DNA of 64,000 nucleotides from Acinetobacter sp. ANC 3929 (GTDB lineage Bacteria > Pseudomonadota > Gammaproteobacteria > Pseudomonadales > Moraxellaceae). A model generated the notes under the pieces. It saw nothing but the letters and a program-made list of their open reading frames with translations. It was not told where the DNA came from and did not search any database. The stretch is taken from positions 493,942 through 557,941 of the forward strand of contig NZ_KB849994.1 in assembly GCF_000369405.1 (NCBI RefSeq), read 5' to 3'. Positions 54,152 to 62,384 of this stretch are shown here, one piece after another. How positions within the stretch are numbered: the first letter of the stretch is position 1; the number at the start of each line of letters is the position of its first letter. The translations under genes were made by a program, and so were the position numbers.

Positions 54152-54922
54152 TCATTCTTCCTGATATTCATCAAGATCTAACTTTTTCCATGTATCACCG
54201 ATGAAATCTCTTTCAGCTACTTGACCGTAACCAAGATCAAAAATGTCATTCAGACTCGGGTCTTTTAGAATCATTTGTTCCAAGGCAACTAAGCGAATAT
54301 CATCTGGTTCTTGGTCTCCAGTTAAAAACTGCCAATCGCCATCAGTATCGTGAACAACGCGTAAGATGGGTTGATTATGTTCTAGCCATTGCCGAGTGGT
54401 AAAAATACCAAGGTTTTTTGCTTCTCTGAACTTAAAATCAGCATTTCGGTCTAAGAGTGGTTGATCATAAATAAATTCTTCCTCAAACCCATCTTCCCAA
54501 GGCAATTTATTATTACGATCTGCCCAAACCAATTGCAAAGCAGAAAAATTGTCGTGTTGATAGTAATTTAAAGCAGCACCAAAATAATCTTCAATATTTT
54601 TAATATCTACAGGCAAAAATTGAGCACGAGTTTTTTTTAAAATTTGATCGCCATACTCTTGATTGAGAGCAATTATTTCTCCATTTTTGATCAGATTAGC
54701 CACATCATTGATGATGGTATGTGCTAAGTCAGTTGCTAGCCCAAAGCATATAATTTCAGGGTGCTGATAGCTTTCATATAAACCAATACTATAACTAAAA
54801 GAGGGTAAATAGTCTGTCGCACTAATTCCTATAACTTGCAGTCCGTACTTTTCAATATTGAGCTTAGTTGTATTAATGAGTGCATCTGGAGTAGGGCAAT
54901 TATGTGAATGATCAGTGTTCAT
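54152..54922 (-). CDS. DUF4262 domain protein
   Basis: 256 residues. Residues 15-150 carry the DUF4262 pattern: NIEKYGLQVIGISATDYLPSFSYSIGLYESYQHPEIICFGL. The C-terminal part (about 165-256) is acidic, ending DTWKKLDLDEYQEE. Cytoplasmic, function unknown. ATG 54922 follows AGGGATATCTA. Monocistronic. Confidence 0.88.
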   Translation of the reverse strand: MNTDHSHNCPTPDALINTTKLNIEKYGLQVIGISATDYLPSFSYSIGLYESYQHPEIICFGLATDLAHTIINDVANLIKNGEIIALNQEYGDQILKKTRAQFLPVDIKNIEDYFGAALNYYQHDNFSALQLVWADRNNKLPWEDGFEEEFIYDQPLLDRNADFKFREAKNLGIFTTRQWLEHNQPILRVVHDTDGDWQFLTGDQEPDDIRLVALEQMILKDPSLNDIFDLGYGQVAERDFIGDTWKKLDLDEYQEE

Positions 54923-54987
54923 TAGATATCCCTAAAAGTTTATTATTTTTAATTGTGTGCAAAATTAAGCAGAAGCATAACGAAGTC

Positions 54988-55530
54988 TTAAACTTCGCTA
55001 TTCTTATAATTATCCTTCACTTTCACATAATGACGTGCTGAATAAGGAAGGAATTCCATTTCTTTTTCGGTCAATGCACGAACTTGCTGTACTGGGCTGC
55101 CGACATAGAGATAACCACTTTTTAGCACTTTACGTGGCGGCACCAGACTACCTGCACCAATCATTACATCATCTTCAATAATCACGTCATCTAAAACAAC
55201 GGTATTAATCCCGATCAAGACACGATTACCAATGGTGCATCCATGTAAAGTCACATGATGCCCAACCGTTACATCTTCACCAATCACCAGTGGGGAACCA
55301 TTGGGTTTAGACTGGTTTTTATGGCTAACATGCAACATGCAGTGATCTTGTACATTGCTATTTTTGCCAATCTGAATGGAATTTACATCACCTCGAATGA
55401 CGGCAAAAGGCCAGACCGAAACATTCTCTGCTAATTTGACATCACCAACCACAACTGACATTTCATCCACGTAGCAGCTTGAATCGACATCAGGTTTTTG
55501 GTCTAAATAAGGACGGATGTTCTTTGGCAT
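54988..55530 (-). CDS. Gamma-class carbonic anhydrase-like hexapeptide protein
   Basis: 180 residues, left-handed beta helix with hexapeptide repeats (VGDVKLAENVSVWPFAVIRGDVNSIQIGKNSNVQDHCMLHVS). The metal-binding His residues are in QDHCMLHVSH and VTVGHHVTLHGC. YrdA/CaiE-like, forming trimers; carbonic anhydrase activity is seen in some relatives only. Close to PaaY-type proteins. A terminator lies upstream at 55573. Confidence 0.9.
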   Translation of the reverse strand: MPKNIRPYLDQKPDVDSSCYVDEMSVVVGDVKLAENVSVWPFAVIRGDVNSIQIGKNSNVQDHCMLHVSHKNQSKPNGSPLVIGEDVTVGHHVTLHGCTIGNRVLIGINTVVLDDVIIEDDVMIGAGSLVPPRKVLKSGYLYVGSPVQQVRALTEKEMEFLPYSARHYVKVKDNYKNSEV

Positions 55531-55572
55531 AGTCGTTTTCGATTGGAAAATTTAGAGTAATTATAAAATAAA

Positions 55573-55604
55573 AAAGCATTCATACCCAAGAGCATGAATG
55601 CTTT
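55573..55604 (-). terminator. Intrinsic terminator downstream of the carboxypeptidase gene
   Basis: AAAGCATTCAT and ATGAATGCTTT, an 11-bp stem with a 10-nt loop flanked by A/T runs; faces the end of the dacC gene on the minus strand. Confidence 0.82.
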
Positions 55605-55622
55605 ATCTAGCTATTCTAAAAA

Positions 55623-56771
55623 TTAAAATAAGTTGCTGAAGAACATTTTAATATGATCAATCATACGCGCGAAGAAACCAGCTTCTTCAACAGGCTTCAA
55701 GGCAACTAGTGGTTTTTCAGCAATCACTTTACCATCTAGGCTCGCAACGAGTTTACCAACAACTTGACCTTTTGCTAAAGGTGCATTGAGTTTAGGTTGA
55801 ACCACAAGTTGAGTTTTGATTTTATCTGCTTGGCCTTTAGGCATGGTGACATTGAAGTTTTCAGCTAGACCGATTTGAACTTCATCTTGTTTACCAAACC
55901 ATACTTTTGCTTTGGCAAGAACTTGGTTTGCAGGTTGAACGTTTGCAGTTTCAAAGTTTGCAAAGCCCCAAGCCAATAATGTACGTGTTTGATTGGCACG
56001 TTCATTCATGCTTGGTGTACCAAAGATCACCGAGATCAAACGCATCGGTCCACGTTTACTTGAAGTGGTTAGGCAAAAACCCGCTTCGTCGGTATGTCCA
56101 GTTTTTAAACCATCTACGCTTGGGTCAGTATAAAGCAGGGCATTACGGTTGCCTTGCTTGATACCGTTAAAAGAAAACTCTTTTTCTGAATAAATTGGAT
56201 AGTATTTAGAGCTATCTTTAATGATATGTTGTGCCAGTACAGCCATATCTTTTGCAGTTGAGTAATGACCTTCAGCAGGCATGCCTGTTGAGTTGATGAA
56301 GTGTGTATTCACCATACCAACACGTTTTGCTTCTTGGTTCATCATGTGGGCAAAGGTACCTTCATTGCCTGCAATATGCTCAGCCATTGCTTTAGATGCA
56401 TCATTACCTGACTGGATGATAATCCCGCGTAACATTTCTAAAACAGTTGCAGTGCCATTTAATGGAACATACATACATGATTCTGAACTGGTACCACGAC
56501 ACCACGCAGATTCATTCATGCGTACCTGTTCGTTTTCAGTCAATTCACCCTTTAAAAGTTTCTGCTCAATGATGTAGCTTGTCATCATTTTTGTCATTGA
56601 AGCAGGTGCCAGTTTTTCATTTTCATTTTTGGCAGCGAGGATCTGTCCTGTCTCATAATCCATTAACACATAGGATTTATTATTTAATTCTGGTGGGGCA
56701 GATAGGACAGTTGCTGCATATGAAAAGCTTGGCAAAAGGAGTAATGCAGCAAGAGCGCTTTTTTGAGTCAT
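55623..56771 (-). CDS. dacC: D-alanyl-D-alanine carboxypeptidase (PBP5/6 type)
   Basis: 382 residues from ATG 56771; a longer frame to 56831 has no ribosome binding site and would spoil the signal peptide. Signal peptide SALAALLLLPSFSYA, active-site Ser-x-x-Lys at S58-K61 (PASMTK), SGN motif in IIQSGNDAS, and KTG in DGLKTGHTDE. The C-terminal domain and an amphipathic end (FFARMIDHIKMFFSNLF) for membrane anchoring complete the low-mass PBP architecture. It trims the terminal D-Ala from peptidoglycan stem peptides in the periplasm. Confidence 0.94.
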   Translation of the reverse strand: MTQKSALAALLLLPSFSYAATVLSAPPELNNKSYVLMDYETGQILAAKNENEKLAPASMTKMMTSYIIEQKLLKGELTENEQVRMNESAWCRGTSSESCMYVPLNGTATVLEMLRGIIIQSGNDASKAMAEHIAGNEGTFAHMMNQEAKRVGMVNTHFINSTGMPAEGHYSTAKDMAVLAQHIIKDSSKYYPIYSEKEFSFNGIKQGNRNALLYTDPSVDGLKTGHTDEAGFCLTTSSKRGPMRLISVIFGTPSMNERANQTRTLLAWGFANFETANVQPANQVLAKAKVWFGKQDEVQIGLAENFNVTMPKGQADKIKTQLVVQPKLNAPLAKGQVVGKLVASLDGKVIAEKPLVALKPVEEAGFFARMIDHIKMFFSNLF

Positions 56772-56829
56772 TCTAGGTGGTTCCAATATCTTGTATGAAG
56801 CAGACGAGCCTAGCATTTTAGGATAAAGC

Positions 56830-56862
56830 AAAGCCGACTTCTACGGGAGAAATCGGCTTTTT
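56830..56862 (-). terminator. Intrinsic terminator of the small secreted gene at 56899
   Basis: AAGCCGA..TCGGCTT stem with an inner CT/AG pair. T runs occur on both sides, so it may work both ways. Confidence 0.75.
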
Positions 56863-56898
56863 CATACAGTATTGTAACCTGAAGCTTAATTGGTCGGA

Positions 56899-57300
56899 TT
56901 ATTTCGAATAATAATTACGAACATCATCGCAAATTTGACGGTTATCATTGTCAGAAGCAGCTTTTGCATCTGCACGTGCTTCTTTCAAAGCTTCCTGAAA
57001 ATCTTTGCCTTTCACGCGGTTATTGAGTGTTTCAACAGCTTTGGCATCGTTGCTTAAATAGGCTTTGACCAGATTGTCATAGGCTTTATTAAATTTTAAA
57101 TCTTTGCCAATCAGACTAGGGCAAATTTCAGAAAGCACGTAGATCGCAGCAAGTTCTTGCTTGGTTACGCTGTCAGACATTGGCGTGACTTCAATCTTTT
57201 CAGTTTCTGACTTTTTGTCAGCCGCAAATGCTGATGAAGTAAGTGCACTCGAAGCGATGAGGAATGATAAACCTAGTGTTTTAAAAACATTTTTCTTCAT
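56899..57300 (-). CDS. Small secreted protein, paralogue of the gene at 58126
   Basis: 133 residues with signal peptide (LGLSFLIASSALTSSAFA) and a helical mature part: AIYVLSEICPSLIGKDLKFNKAYDNLVKAYLS and ARADAKAASDNDNRQICDDVRNYY. Two Cys (EICP and QICD) probably form a disulfide. The same spacing of C-P-x-LIGK...KF...YLS...C is found in 58126-58500. MCR_0457-type family is a possible name; function unknown. Confidence 0.75.
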   Translation of the reverse strand: MKKNVFKTLGLSFLIASSALTSSAFAADKKSETEKIEVTPMSDSVTKQELAAIYVLSEICPSLIGKDLKFNKAYDNLVKAYLSNDAKAVETLNNRVKGKDFQEALKEARADAKAASDNDNRQICDDVRNYYSK

Positions 57301-57670
57301 AAGAAATCAAACTCAAATAACAAGACTTAAAGAATTTGAATAACTTATAGCATAAAAGGATGTTAAAAAATGTATGTTTGCTGTAGGAACCGTAGAGAAA
57401 ATGTGGTTTTTAATTTTAGTATTGAAAGCCTAGCCATTGTTTAATGGACTTATCAGGCTTAAAAAATTGTATGTCTTTGAAGAGGTTGCTTGGTGCATTT
57501 TTGCTCTTCATTTGATCTTCGAAGTTAACATGGATATGATTAAAAAATAAACTAATTGGCTTCTTTATGAAAATGAAAGTAGCGGTTAAATGTGTGTTGT
57601 GAAATATAAAGGTTAAGGTTGAGGGAAAAATTAGGAAAATAACAAATATATTGAAAGAGGAAGCAGGAAC
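57301..57670. other. Intergenic region, 370 bp, no gene seen
   Basis: AT-rich region between divergent genes; it must hold promoters for both. No convincing operator, RNA gene or ORF with a ribosome binding site except the AGAGGAAG before 57671. Confidence 0.5.
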
Positions 57671-58033
57671 ATGGAGACAAAATTCAAAGGCGGTGTTGAT
57701 ATTGCACTGAAACTACCACCGCATCAATTCGAAGCTACAGTCGCATTCTATCGTGATGTGATTGGTCTTAAGCAAATCACAGAAAAAGGTTCAGAGATTG
57801 GTTTTGAGTTTGGACCAGTTAAATTATGGATTGATGTGGTTGAGGGGATGAGTCAAGCAGAGCTTTGGCTTGAACTGTTTACAGATAATTTTCCCGAAGC
57901 AGCTCAATACCTGAATCAGGCAGGTGTGGTGCGTTGTGATGCTATTGAACCTTTACCGGAGGGCTTCAAAGGTGGTTGGATCAGCAGTCCTGCCAATATT
58001 ATTCATATGGTCCGCGAACCAGATGCTTGGTAG
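57671..58033 (+). CDS. VOC (glyoxalase/bleomycin resistance fold) protein
   Basis: 120 residues, single vicinal-oxygen-chelate-like domain: DIALKLPPHQFEATVAFYRDVIGLKQITEKGSEIGFEFGPVKLWIDVVEG. Metal ligands of true glyoxalases are not all visible. ATG follows AAAGAGGAAGCAGGAAC. Substrate unknown. It sits between the two small secreted paralogues on the opposite strand. Confidence 0.83.
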   Translation: METKFKGGVDIALKLPPHQFEATVAFYRDVIGLKQITEKGSEIGFEFGPVKLWIDVVEGMSQAELWLELFTDNFPEAAQYLNQAGVVRCDAIEPLPEGFKGGWISSPANIIHMVREPDAW

Positions 58034-58125
58034 GGATAATATATAAAAGTAAAGTCATTGTAGATAATGGAAGAGTGGTTTCAAACAATTTGGGTTTAAA
58101 ACCACACGATTATTCCAAAGCTTGA

Positions 58126-58500
58126 TTAGCCTTCGAAATTTAAAACTTCTTCACATACAGACTTTTGTTCAGCTTTATCGACTTCTGATGCTGCTTCACG
58201 CGCATCTTTCAACAAAGTTTTGAATTCGCCATCTTTTTGTAGGCTATCTAATGATGCCGTTTTATCTGAATAATTGCTGAGATATGAACCCACCATTTTC
58301 TTGATATTTTGATCAAACTTGGCATTCTTTCCGATCAAGTTAGGGCACATTTCGATAAGTACTTGTGCATTGGCGATGTCATCTTTAATTAATGCATCAG
58401 CTTCTTTGACTGAAACCGCTTCATCAGCAAAAACAGCTGGTGCTGTTAAAAGTGTGAAACTCACCCCGAAAACTCGGATAAATTTAGATAAATGTCTCAT
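58126..58500 (-). CDS. Small secreted protein, paralogue of the gene at 56899
   Basis: 124 residues, signal peptide (VFGVSFTLLTAPAVFA) and a mature helical domain: ANAQVLIEMCPNLIGKNAKFDQNIKKMVGSYLS and KDAREAASEVDKAEQKSVCEEVLNF. Cys pair as in the paralogue. Similar lengths and identity in the C-P-x-LIGK block mean a duplication separated by the VOC gene. Periplasmic; function unknown. Confidence 0.75.
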   Translation of the reverse strand: MRHLSKFIRVFGVSFTLLTAPAVFADEAVSVKEADALIKDDIANAQVLIEMCPNLIGKNAKFDQNIKKMVGSYLSNYSDKTASLDSLQKDGEFKTLLKDAREAASEVDKAEQKSVCEEVLNFEG

Positions 58501-58961
58501 GGTTGTATAAATTTCTAATACTATGAAGTCATAACTATATATAATTCAAGGAATAATTCAATTGGGAAAACTGCTGAGTAGTCAGGTGATTGTTGACATC
58601 TTTCCATGATTTTTAACTGTGATTTATGTTGCTCATTGATTTTAATGAAGATCGAAAGATACGTTGTTCAGATGAGGATGGATGGTTGAATTTAGTCTAA
58701 TTTCAGTGATGAAACTTGACAAGTGGGGTACGATTACCTAGGTTTCATGCCTTATTTGAGTTATTTCAGCTTTTCATGCAAGGCAGAGCTGAAGATGCCA
58801 GCAGATACTGTATAGAGAATTAATTTTAGTGAATATCTTAATAGCAAATGCACATTATTAATATAAGTTATTGTTAGTTATATAATATTATGTAGTTTTT
58901 AGATAAAGTACCCGTTATGTTACCCGTTTTTAGAAAAGCAACCTCAACTTAATAAAAATAA
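58501..58961. other. Boundary region between chromosome and prophage, no gene seen
   Basis: About 460 bp with no supported ORF. TTGACA at 58716-58721 with TAGGTT at 58739 is a weak promoter candidate. A prophage attachment site would be expected here; with only one end of the prophage in the window it cannot be identified. No integrase gene is present. Confidence 0.45.
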
Positions 58962-58980
58962 AGCCTGCTATGAGCAGGCT
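58962..58980 (-). terminator. Terminator at the end of the phage early operon
   Basis: AGCCTGCT-ATG-AGCAGGCT hairpin followed on the minus strand by TTTATTTTTATT. It overlaps the last codons of the AlpA-like gene, so the operon ends there. Confidence 0.8.
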
Positions 58981-59171
58981 AGTGTACCAGATTCAATCTT
59001 ATGTTCTTCAACTTTCTGCTTCACATAAGATTCATGCCAAAAAACATCTTTTTTGTTTACCCGGACTGGCTGTTGAATTTCACCAGTTTTCACTCTGGAG
59101 TAAAATGCATCTTTCTTAATTGATAGTAACTGCATAAACTCTTTTGCTCGAACTCTACGATCAATCTGCAT
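58968..59171 (-). CDS. AlpA/excisionase-like DNA-binding protein
   Basis: 67 residues from ATG 59171, 7 nt after GGAGG; a GTG at 59177 is less likely. A MerR-like helix-turn-helix (RVRAKEFMQLLSIKKDAFYSRVKTGEIQQPVRVNKKDVFWHESYVKQ) is the AlpA/Xis pattern used by phages to control excision. Last gene of the leftward operon. In lambdoid phages an integrase gene normally follows; here none does. Confidence 0.8.
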   Translation of the reverse strand: MQIDRRVRAKEFMQLLSIKKDAFYSRVKTGEIQQPVRVNKKDVFWHESYVKQKVEEHKIESGTLACS

Positions 59172-59173
59172 TT

Positions 59174-59545
59174 TCACCCCTCCGCATCCGCTTTTGCTTC
59201 TTTATATCCTGCCCACTGGTTGCAATTACATTTTGGGCAGTGGCCATATAATTTGACAGAGGGCTTTTCTGTTTCAGCCCAATGAAGTTTATCTAGTTTC
59301 GTATCACAAACTTCACAAACAAACTCATCTCCATCATGTTCTTTCATGTAGTCCGCATGGTCGGCTGGGTTACAAAATGGGCAAGGAATGTCCCCACCAC
59401 TTGTGAAACCTTCATCATCACCGCTATCCTCATCCCATAAATAACCTTCAATACATTGTGAATCAGGATAGGACGCACCAAAATAAGAAACTGGCATTTG
59501 AACAGGGCATTGCTGAGGCTCTGTAGGTATCAATTGTTTAATCAT
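59174..59545 (-). CDS. Phage zinc-binding hypothetical protein
   Basis: 123 residues with three Cys pairs: CPFCNP, CEVCDT and CPKCNC. These form one or two zinc ribbons in the second half; the first half is acidic (DEDSGDDEG). Overlaps both neighbours by 2-4 bp. Restriction-alleviation (Lar)-like zinc proteins in phages look similar, but the match is not firm. Cytoplasmic. Confidence 0.7.
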   Translation of the reverse strand: MIKQLIPTEPQQCPVQMPVSYFGASYPDSQCIEGYLWDEDSGDDEGFTSGGDIPCPFCNPADHADYMKEHDGDEFVCEVCDTKLDKLHWAETEKPSVKLYGHCPKCNCNQWAGYKEAKADAEG

Positions 59546-59922
59546 TTTCCGCCCCTTGCTGATTCTAATGTCAGTAAATAGTCTGTTTGCAAACTCACAG
59601 CTTTTGATTCAATCCATCTTTCTTTAAAAAGTTGCATTTCAATAGCCGATAGGTTGGCGTATTCACGCGCAAGATAATTTTTTGCGCCCTGATAAATATA
59701 TTCGGCACGCTTCCTTGCTAAATCTAGGCTTAATGTTTCTGGCACCACCACGCAGCCTTCAAGATTTTTATTCAATCCAGCTAAATACATATGCCATGCA
59801 CTGACTGTTTCACGATCCTCATAATTACCATCACTATCAAGATCAAATTGACAGCTATGTGCGCCCAATTTTTCTTCAAATAAAGCCTTAAAAGCCTCAC
59901 GTTCTTTTTCAATATCAAACAT
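59542..59922 (-). CDS. Phage hypothetical protein
   Basis: 126 residues from ATG 59922, which follows GGGAGAAGG; the frame is open further upstream without a start signal. Helical: FDIEKEREAFKALFEEKLGAHSCQFDLDSDGNYE. Common type of small phage early protein of unknown function (the YxxxWxxxxAG pattern VSAWHMYLAGL resembles many). The ATG overlaps the stop of the upstream gene by 8 bp. Confidence 0.75.
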   Translation of the reverse strand: MFDIEKEREAFKALFEEKLGAHSCQFDLDSDGNYEDRETVSAWHMYLAGLNKNLEGCVVVPETLSLDLARKRAEYIYQGAKNYLAREYANLSAIEMQLFKERWIESKAVSLQTDYLLTLESARGGK

Positions 59923-60256
59923 CAGCCTTCTCCCGTAACTCAACTTTGAAATCAACTTCTGGTGCAGGAATAAATACTGATCTAGGCAACTCTTTTACCA
60001 GTCCTGCCATTTTCAACAATTCCCAAACCAACTTTCCTTCAGCAGTAACTTTCAAGCAAGGGTAGTGTGGGTCATGTGCTTCAGCAGCAGGTACTGACTC
60101 AAGCAAACCTTTATCAATCAAAGCTTGTGTAGACTTTGATGGGATATGTACAAACTGCTCTACAGAAGCGAAGTATGTAAAAGATTCAATTTGTCGACGG
60201 CTTAAATTAAGGTTGAATGCACCGCCAGTTGTATACTCAATAAAATTATGATTCAT
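59915..60256 (-). CDS. Phage hypothetical protein
   Basis: 113 residues from ATG 60256, preceded by GGGAGTG at 7 nt; the long open frame upstream is without a signal. MNHNFIEYTTGGAFNLNLSRRQIESFTYFASVEQF and a C-terminal LIDKGLLESV....HYPCLKVTAEGKLVWELL, which looks like a small winged helix. The TGATG overlap with the 27-residue ORF upstream means translational coupling. Function unknown. Confidence 0.72.
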   Translation of the reverse strand: MNHNFIEYTTGGAFNLNLSRRQIESFTYFASVEQFVHIPSKSTQALIDKGLLESVPAAEAHDPHYPCLKVTAEGKLVWELLKMAGLVKELPRSVFIPAPEVDFKVELREKADV

Positions 60257-60339
60257 CACCACACTCCCGCCACTACAATTAATAAAAGCCCAACCGCCAA
60301 ATTCAACAAGATTGATAAACCTAAAGTGAGTTCTTTCAT
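60256..60339 (-). CDS. 27-residue single-membrane-helix phage protein
   Basis: ATG 60339 overlaps the ERF stop (ATGA), and its own TGA overlaps the next ATG (TGATG). AAGGATGGGCAGC is its ribosome binding site. The peptide is MKELTLGLSILLNLAVGLLL followed by IVVAGVW: one hydrophobic helix across almost the whole length with a short charged start. Too small for standard ORF lists. Coupling on both sides argues strongly that it is translated. Confidence 0.75.
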   Translation of the reverse strand: MKELTLGLSILLNLAVGLLLIVVAGVW

Positions 60340-60947
60340 GCTGCCCATCCTTCTTTGTCTCGTTTAGCGCCAATAGATTTCTTAATCTGTTCAGCGTAAT
60401 TCGTAGCTTTAAATTTGTTCCAAATCTGGACGAGAACTGAATAATTCTCAGCATTTTCTATGTCTTTTAAGGCTTTTTGGTAATCGTTTTTCAACTGGTT
60501 TTGATATTGGTTTTGCTGAGAATTCTGTTGGTTCTGATATTCGTCAGAATCTGCATCTTTGGAATCGTCAATTAAAAACAAACCATTTAATGCATATTTA
60601 CGAGCATATGAACTTGACGCACCAAAAGTTTGAGCTACATCCATACCTTTTTTATTTACCTCAACACCAGCCTCTGCTTGGACCAACGTTTCCTTGCCTT
60701 TGCTATCAACAAATTTAGCAATAGCTGTCACAATGGGAATTCCACACAATTCTTTAGACTGATCGGATAGGACCAATGTGCAGTTGTATTTGTGCAACAA
60801 TGGCTTTACGGCCTCAAGAATTGACTCGCAAGAGCGGTAATTGTATTTACCAAATGAGTTGAATTTATCTTTAGGGGCTTTCAGTTCATGTTGAATAGCC
60901 ACTAGATCTTCAATAACCAACGTATTTGAAACTTGAGCATTCATCAT
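60336..60947 (-). CDS. erf: ERF-family single-strand annealing protein
   Basis: 203 residues. ERF superfamily signature: APKDKFNSFGKYNYRSCESILEAVKPLLHKYNCTLVLSDQ, then GVEVNKKGMDVAQTFGASSSYARKYALNGLFLIDD. The last third is a Gln/Asn-rich linker (NQQNSQQNQYQNQ) and a short C-terminal helix. Homologues such as P22 Erf anneal single strands during phage recombination and circularisation. Follows the coiled-coil protein by 7 bp. Confidence 0.92.
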   Translation of the reverse strand: MMNAQVSNTLVIEDLVAIQHELKAPKDKFNSFGKYNYRSCESILEAVKPLLHKYNCTLVLSDQSKELCGIPIVTAIAKFVDSKGKETLVQAEAGVEVNKKGMDVAQTFGASSSYARKYALNGLFLIDDSKDADSDEYQNQQNSQQNQYQNQLKNDYQKALKDIENAENYSVLVQIWNKFKATNYAEQIKKSIGAKRDKEGWAA

Positions 60948-60954
60948 CTAATCA

Positions 60955-62061
60955 TCAAAACTTGATTGATACATGTGGAACCAAACCCTTATTGATGGCT
61001 TGCAAAATCTCTTTGCCCTTAGCCTCATCAACACCCAAAGCCAATAAACCTTTTAGTGCTTCGTTACAGATTTTCTTTTTGTGCGCTTGGTTTGCTTGCC
61101 GTGCTAATTCAGCTTGACGTTCTGCCTCTGCTTTTGCAGCCTGTTCTTGTTCCATGCGCAAACGTTCGGCTTCAATAGCTTGCTGCTTTTGAATCTCAGC
61201 CTGTTTGGCTTGTTCAATCGCTTGTTGTTTCAATTGTTCTTCACGTAGCAATGCAGCTTCTTTTTCTGCTTGAAGGCGTGCTTCACGTTCAGCAGCTTCA
61301 CGTTGTTGACGTTCAGCTAATTCAGCCTGTTCTTTTTGTTCACGTTCCAAACGTTGCTTTTCAGCTAAAGCTTTTGCTTCTGCTTCGATACGCGCTTTAT
61401 CAGCTGCTTCTTTCGCAATACGCTCTTCATGTTCGCGCTGTAAACATTCTTGTTCAGCTTTACGTAAACGCTCTAATTCTGCCTGTTCAGCTTCATATTT
61501 TTCACGTGCAGCTATGGCACTACGCAGCTTTTCCAAAGTCTCTAACTTGGCAATTTTTGCTTCTTGTTCGAACTCTTCAAATGAAGAATCAATAATTACT
61601 TCTTCAACAAGACCAATTGCACCTGCAAGCATTTCGGCTGTGGTTAGCTCCAAAAAACCTTCTGTGGCATGTAAACGAATCTCTTTAATATTGTGCTGAT
61701 GTTTAGCAACACGATCTTCTTCTGCCTTTTCCCATGCATCACGTGGTGCAAGAATCTCATCTCGCAATAAATCAAACTTCTTAACAACCCCAATTCGGTC
61801 ATCATCAATCAATTTGATTTGCGCCTTTTGTTCAGCAACAAGGTCTTTACCACATTTCTCAATCAATGTTTTTGATTTACTAATTTTTAAAGCAAGAGAG
61901 CCAATGGCATCTCTCCCTTTCTTTGTGCTCACATCTGGAACATGACTACGAACTTCCTGAGCAATACGCTCGTACAATTCATCTGTGCCACCAACTTTAG
62001 AAAAAGCAGCAACAATCACATTTTGTTCTAATACTTGTAATTCATTAACTTGTGCATTCAT
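60955..62061 (-). CDS. Phage coiled-coil protein linked to the recombinase
   Basis: 368 residues from ATG 62061, 8 nt after AAAGG. An N-terminal globular part (about 1-125, VNELQVLEQNVIVAAFSKVGGTDELYERIAQEVR) is followed by a very long Glu/Gln/Ala/Arg coiled coil (about 170-320, repeated ERLRMEQEQAAKAEAERQ-type sequence) and a C-terminal helical domain NEALKGLLALGVDEAKGKEILQAINKG. The coiled coil is TolA-like by composition only. Genes of this shape commonly precede recT or erf in phages and may assist recombination. Confidence 0.8.
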   Translation of the reverse strand: MNAQVNELQVLEQNVIVAAFSKVGGTDELYERIAQEVRSHVPDVSTKKGRDAIGSLALKISKSKTLIEKCGKDLVAEQKAQIKLIDDDRIGVVKKFDLLRDEILAPRDAWEKAEEDRVAKHQHNIKEIRLHATEGFLELTTAEMLAGAIGLVEEVIIDSSFEEFEQEAKIAKLETLEKLRSAIAAREKYEAEQAELERLRKAEQECLQREHEERIAKEAADKARIEAEAKALAEKQRLEREQKEQAELAERQQREAAEREARLQAEKEAALLREEQLKQQAIEQAKQAEIQKQQAIEAERLRMEQEQAAKAEAERQAELARQANQAHKKKICNEALKGLLALGVDEAKGKEILQAINKGLVPHVSIKF

Positions 62062-62062
62062 G

Positions 62063-62377
62063 TTAATCGCCTTTATATTTTGCATTGGTATAAATAGGTG
62101 AGTCCTTCAAAACTCGCTCTATAACTTGAATTTGTTTAGGTGCGTCTGGACCACATTTATAGTTGGGTTCCTGTTCACCAATAGGTGTGCAGTGCTGGAT
62201 TGTTAAAGGCCATTTACGCCAAGACTTTCCTAAATCACACCAGTAAAAAATCTGATTTCTTGCAACTTTCAATGACCATTCAGAACCACCGAAAGTGCTG
62301 TAGTGGGTTGCTTCTTCTTTCTCGCCAATTGAATAACCGAATTGCTCAAGAAAGCTTTGAGGGAAAATAGTTCCCAT
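62063..62377 (-). CDS. Phage hypothetical protein
   Basis: 104 residues from ATG 62377 after GAGGTGTCT. MGTIFPQSFLEQFGYSIGEKEEATHYSTFGGSEWSLKVARNQIFYWCDLGKSWRKWPLTI; aromatic-rich, no recognised domain. The end of this gene supplies the ribosome binding site AAAGG for the coiled-coil gene 1 bp downstream. Confidence 0.7.
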   Translation of the reverse strand: MGTIFPQSFLEQFGYSIGEKEEATHYSTFGGSEWSLKVARNQIFYWCDLGKSWRKWPLTIQHCTPIGEQEPNYKCGPDAPKQIQVIERVLKDSPIYTNAKYKGD

Positions 62378-62384
62378 AGACACC

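Noticed and set aside
58709..58741. Ten-codon ATG frame after TTGACA near the prophage edge
   Set aside because: Too short and without a ribosome binding site; the TTGACA element was kept only as a weak promoter hint.
58735..58790. Inverted repeat TGCCTT..AAGGCA as a prophage att core
   Set aside because: Arms of only six bases, separated by about 22 nt; att cores are direct repeats and the other end is outside the window, so there is no support.
61251..61595. Plus-strand open frame of 114 codons opposite the coiled-coil phage gene
   Set aside because: Arises from the biased Glu/Gln/Ala codons of the minus-strand gene; no start signals.
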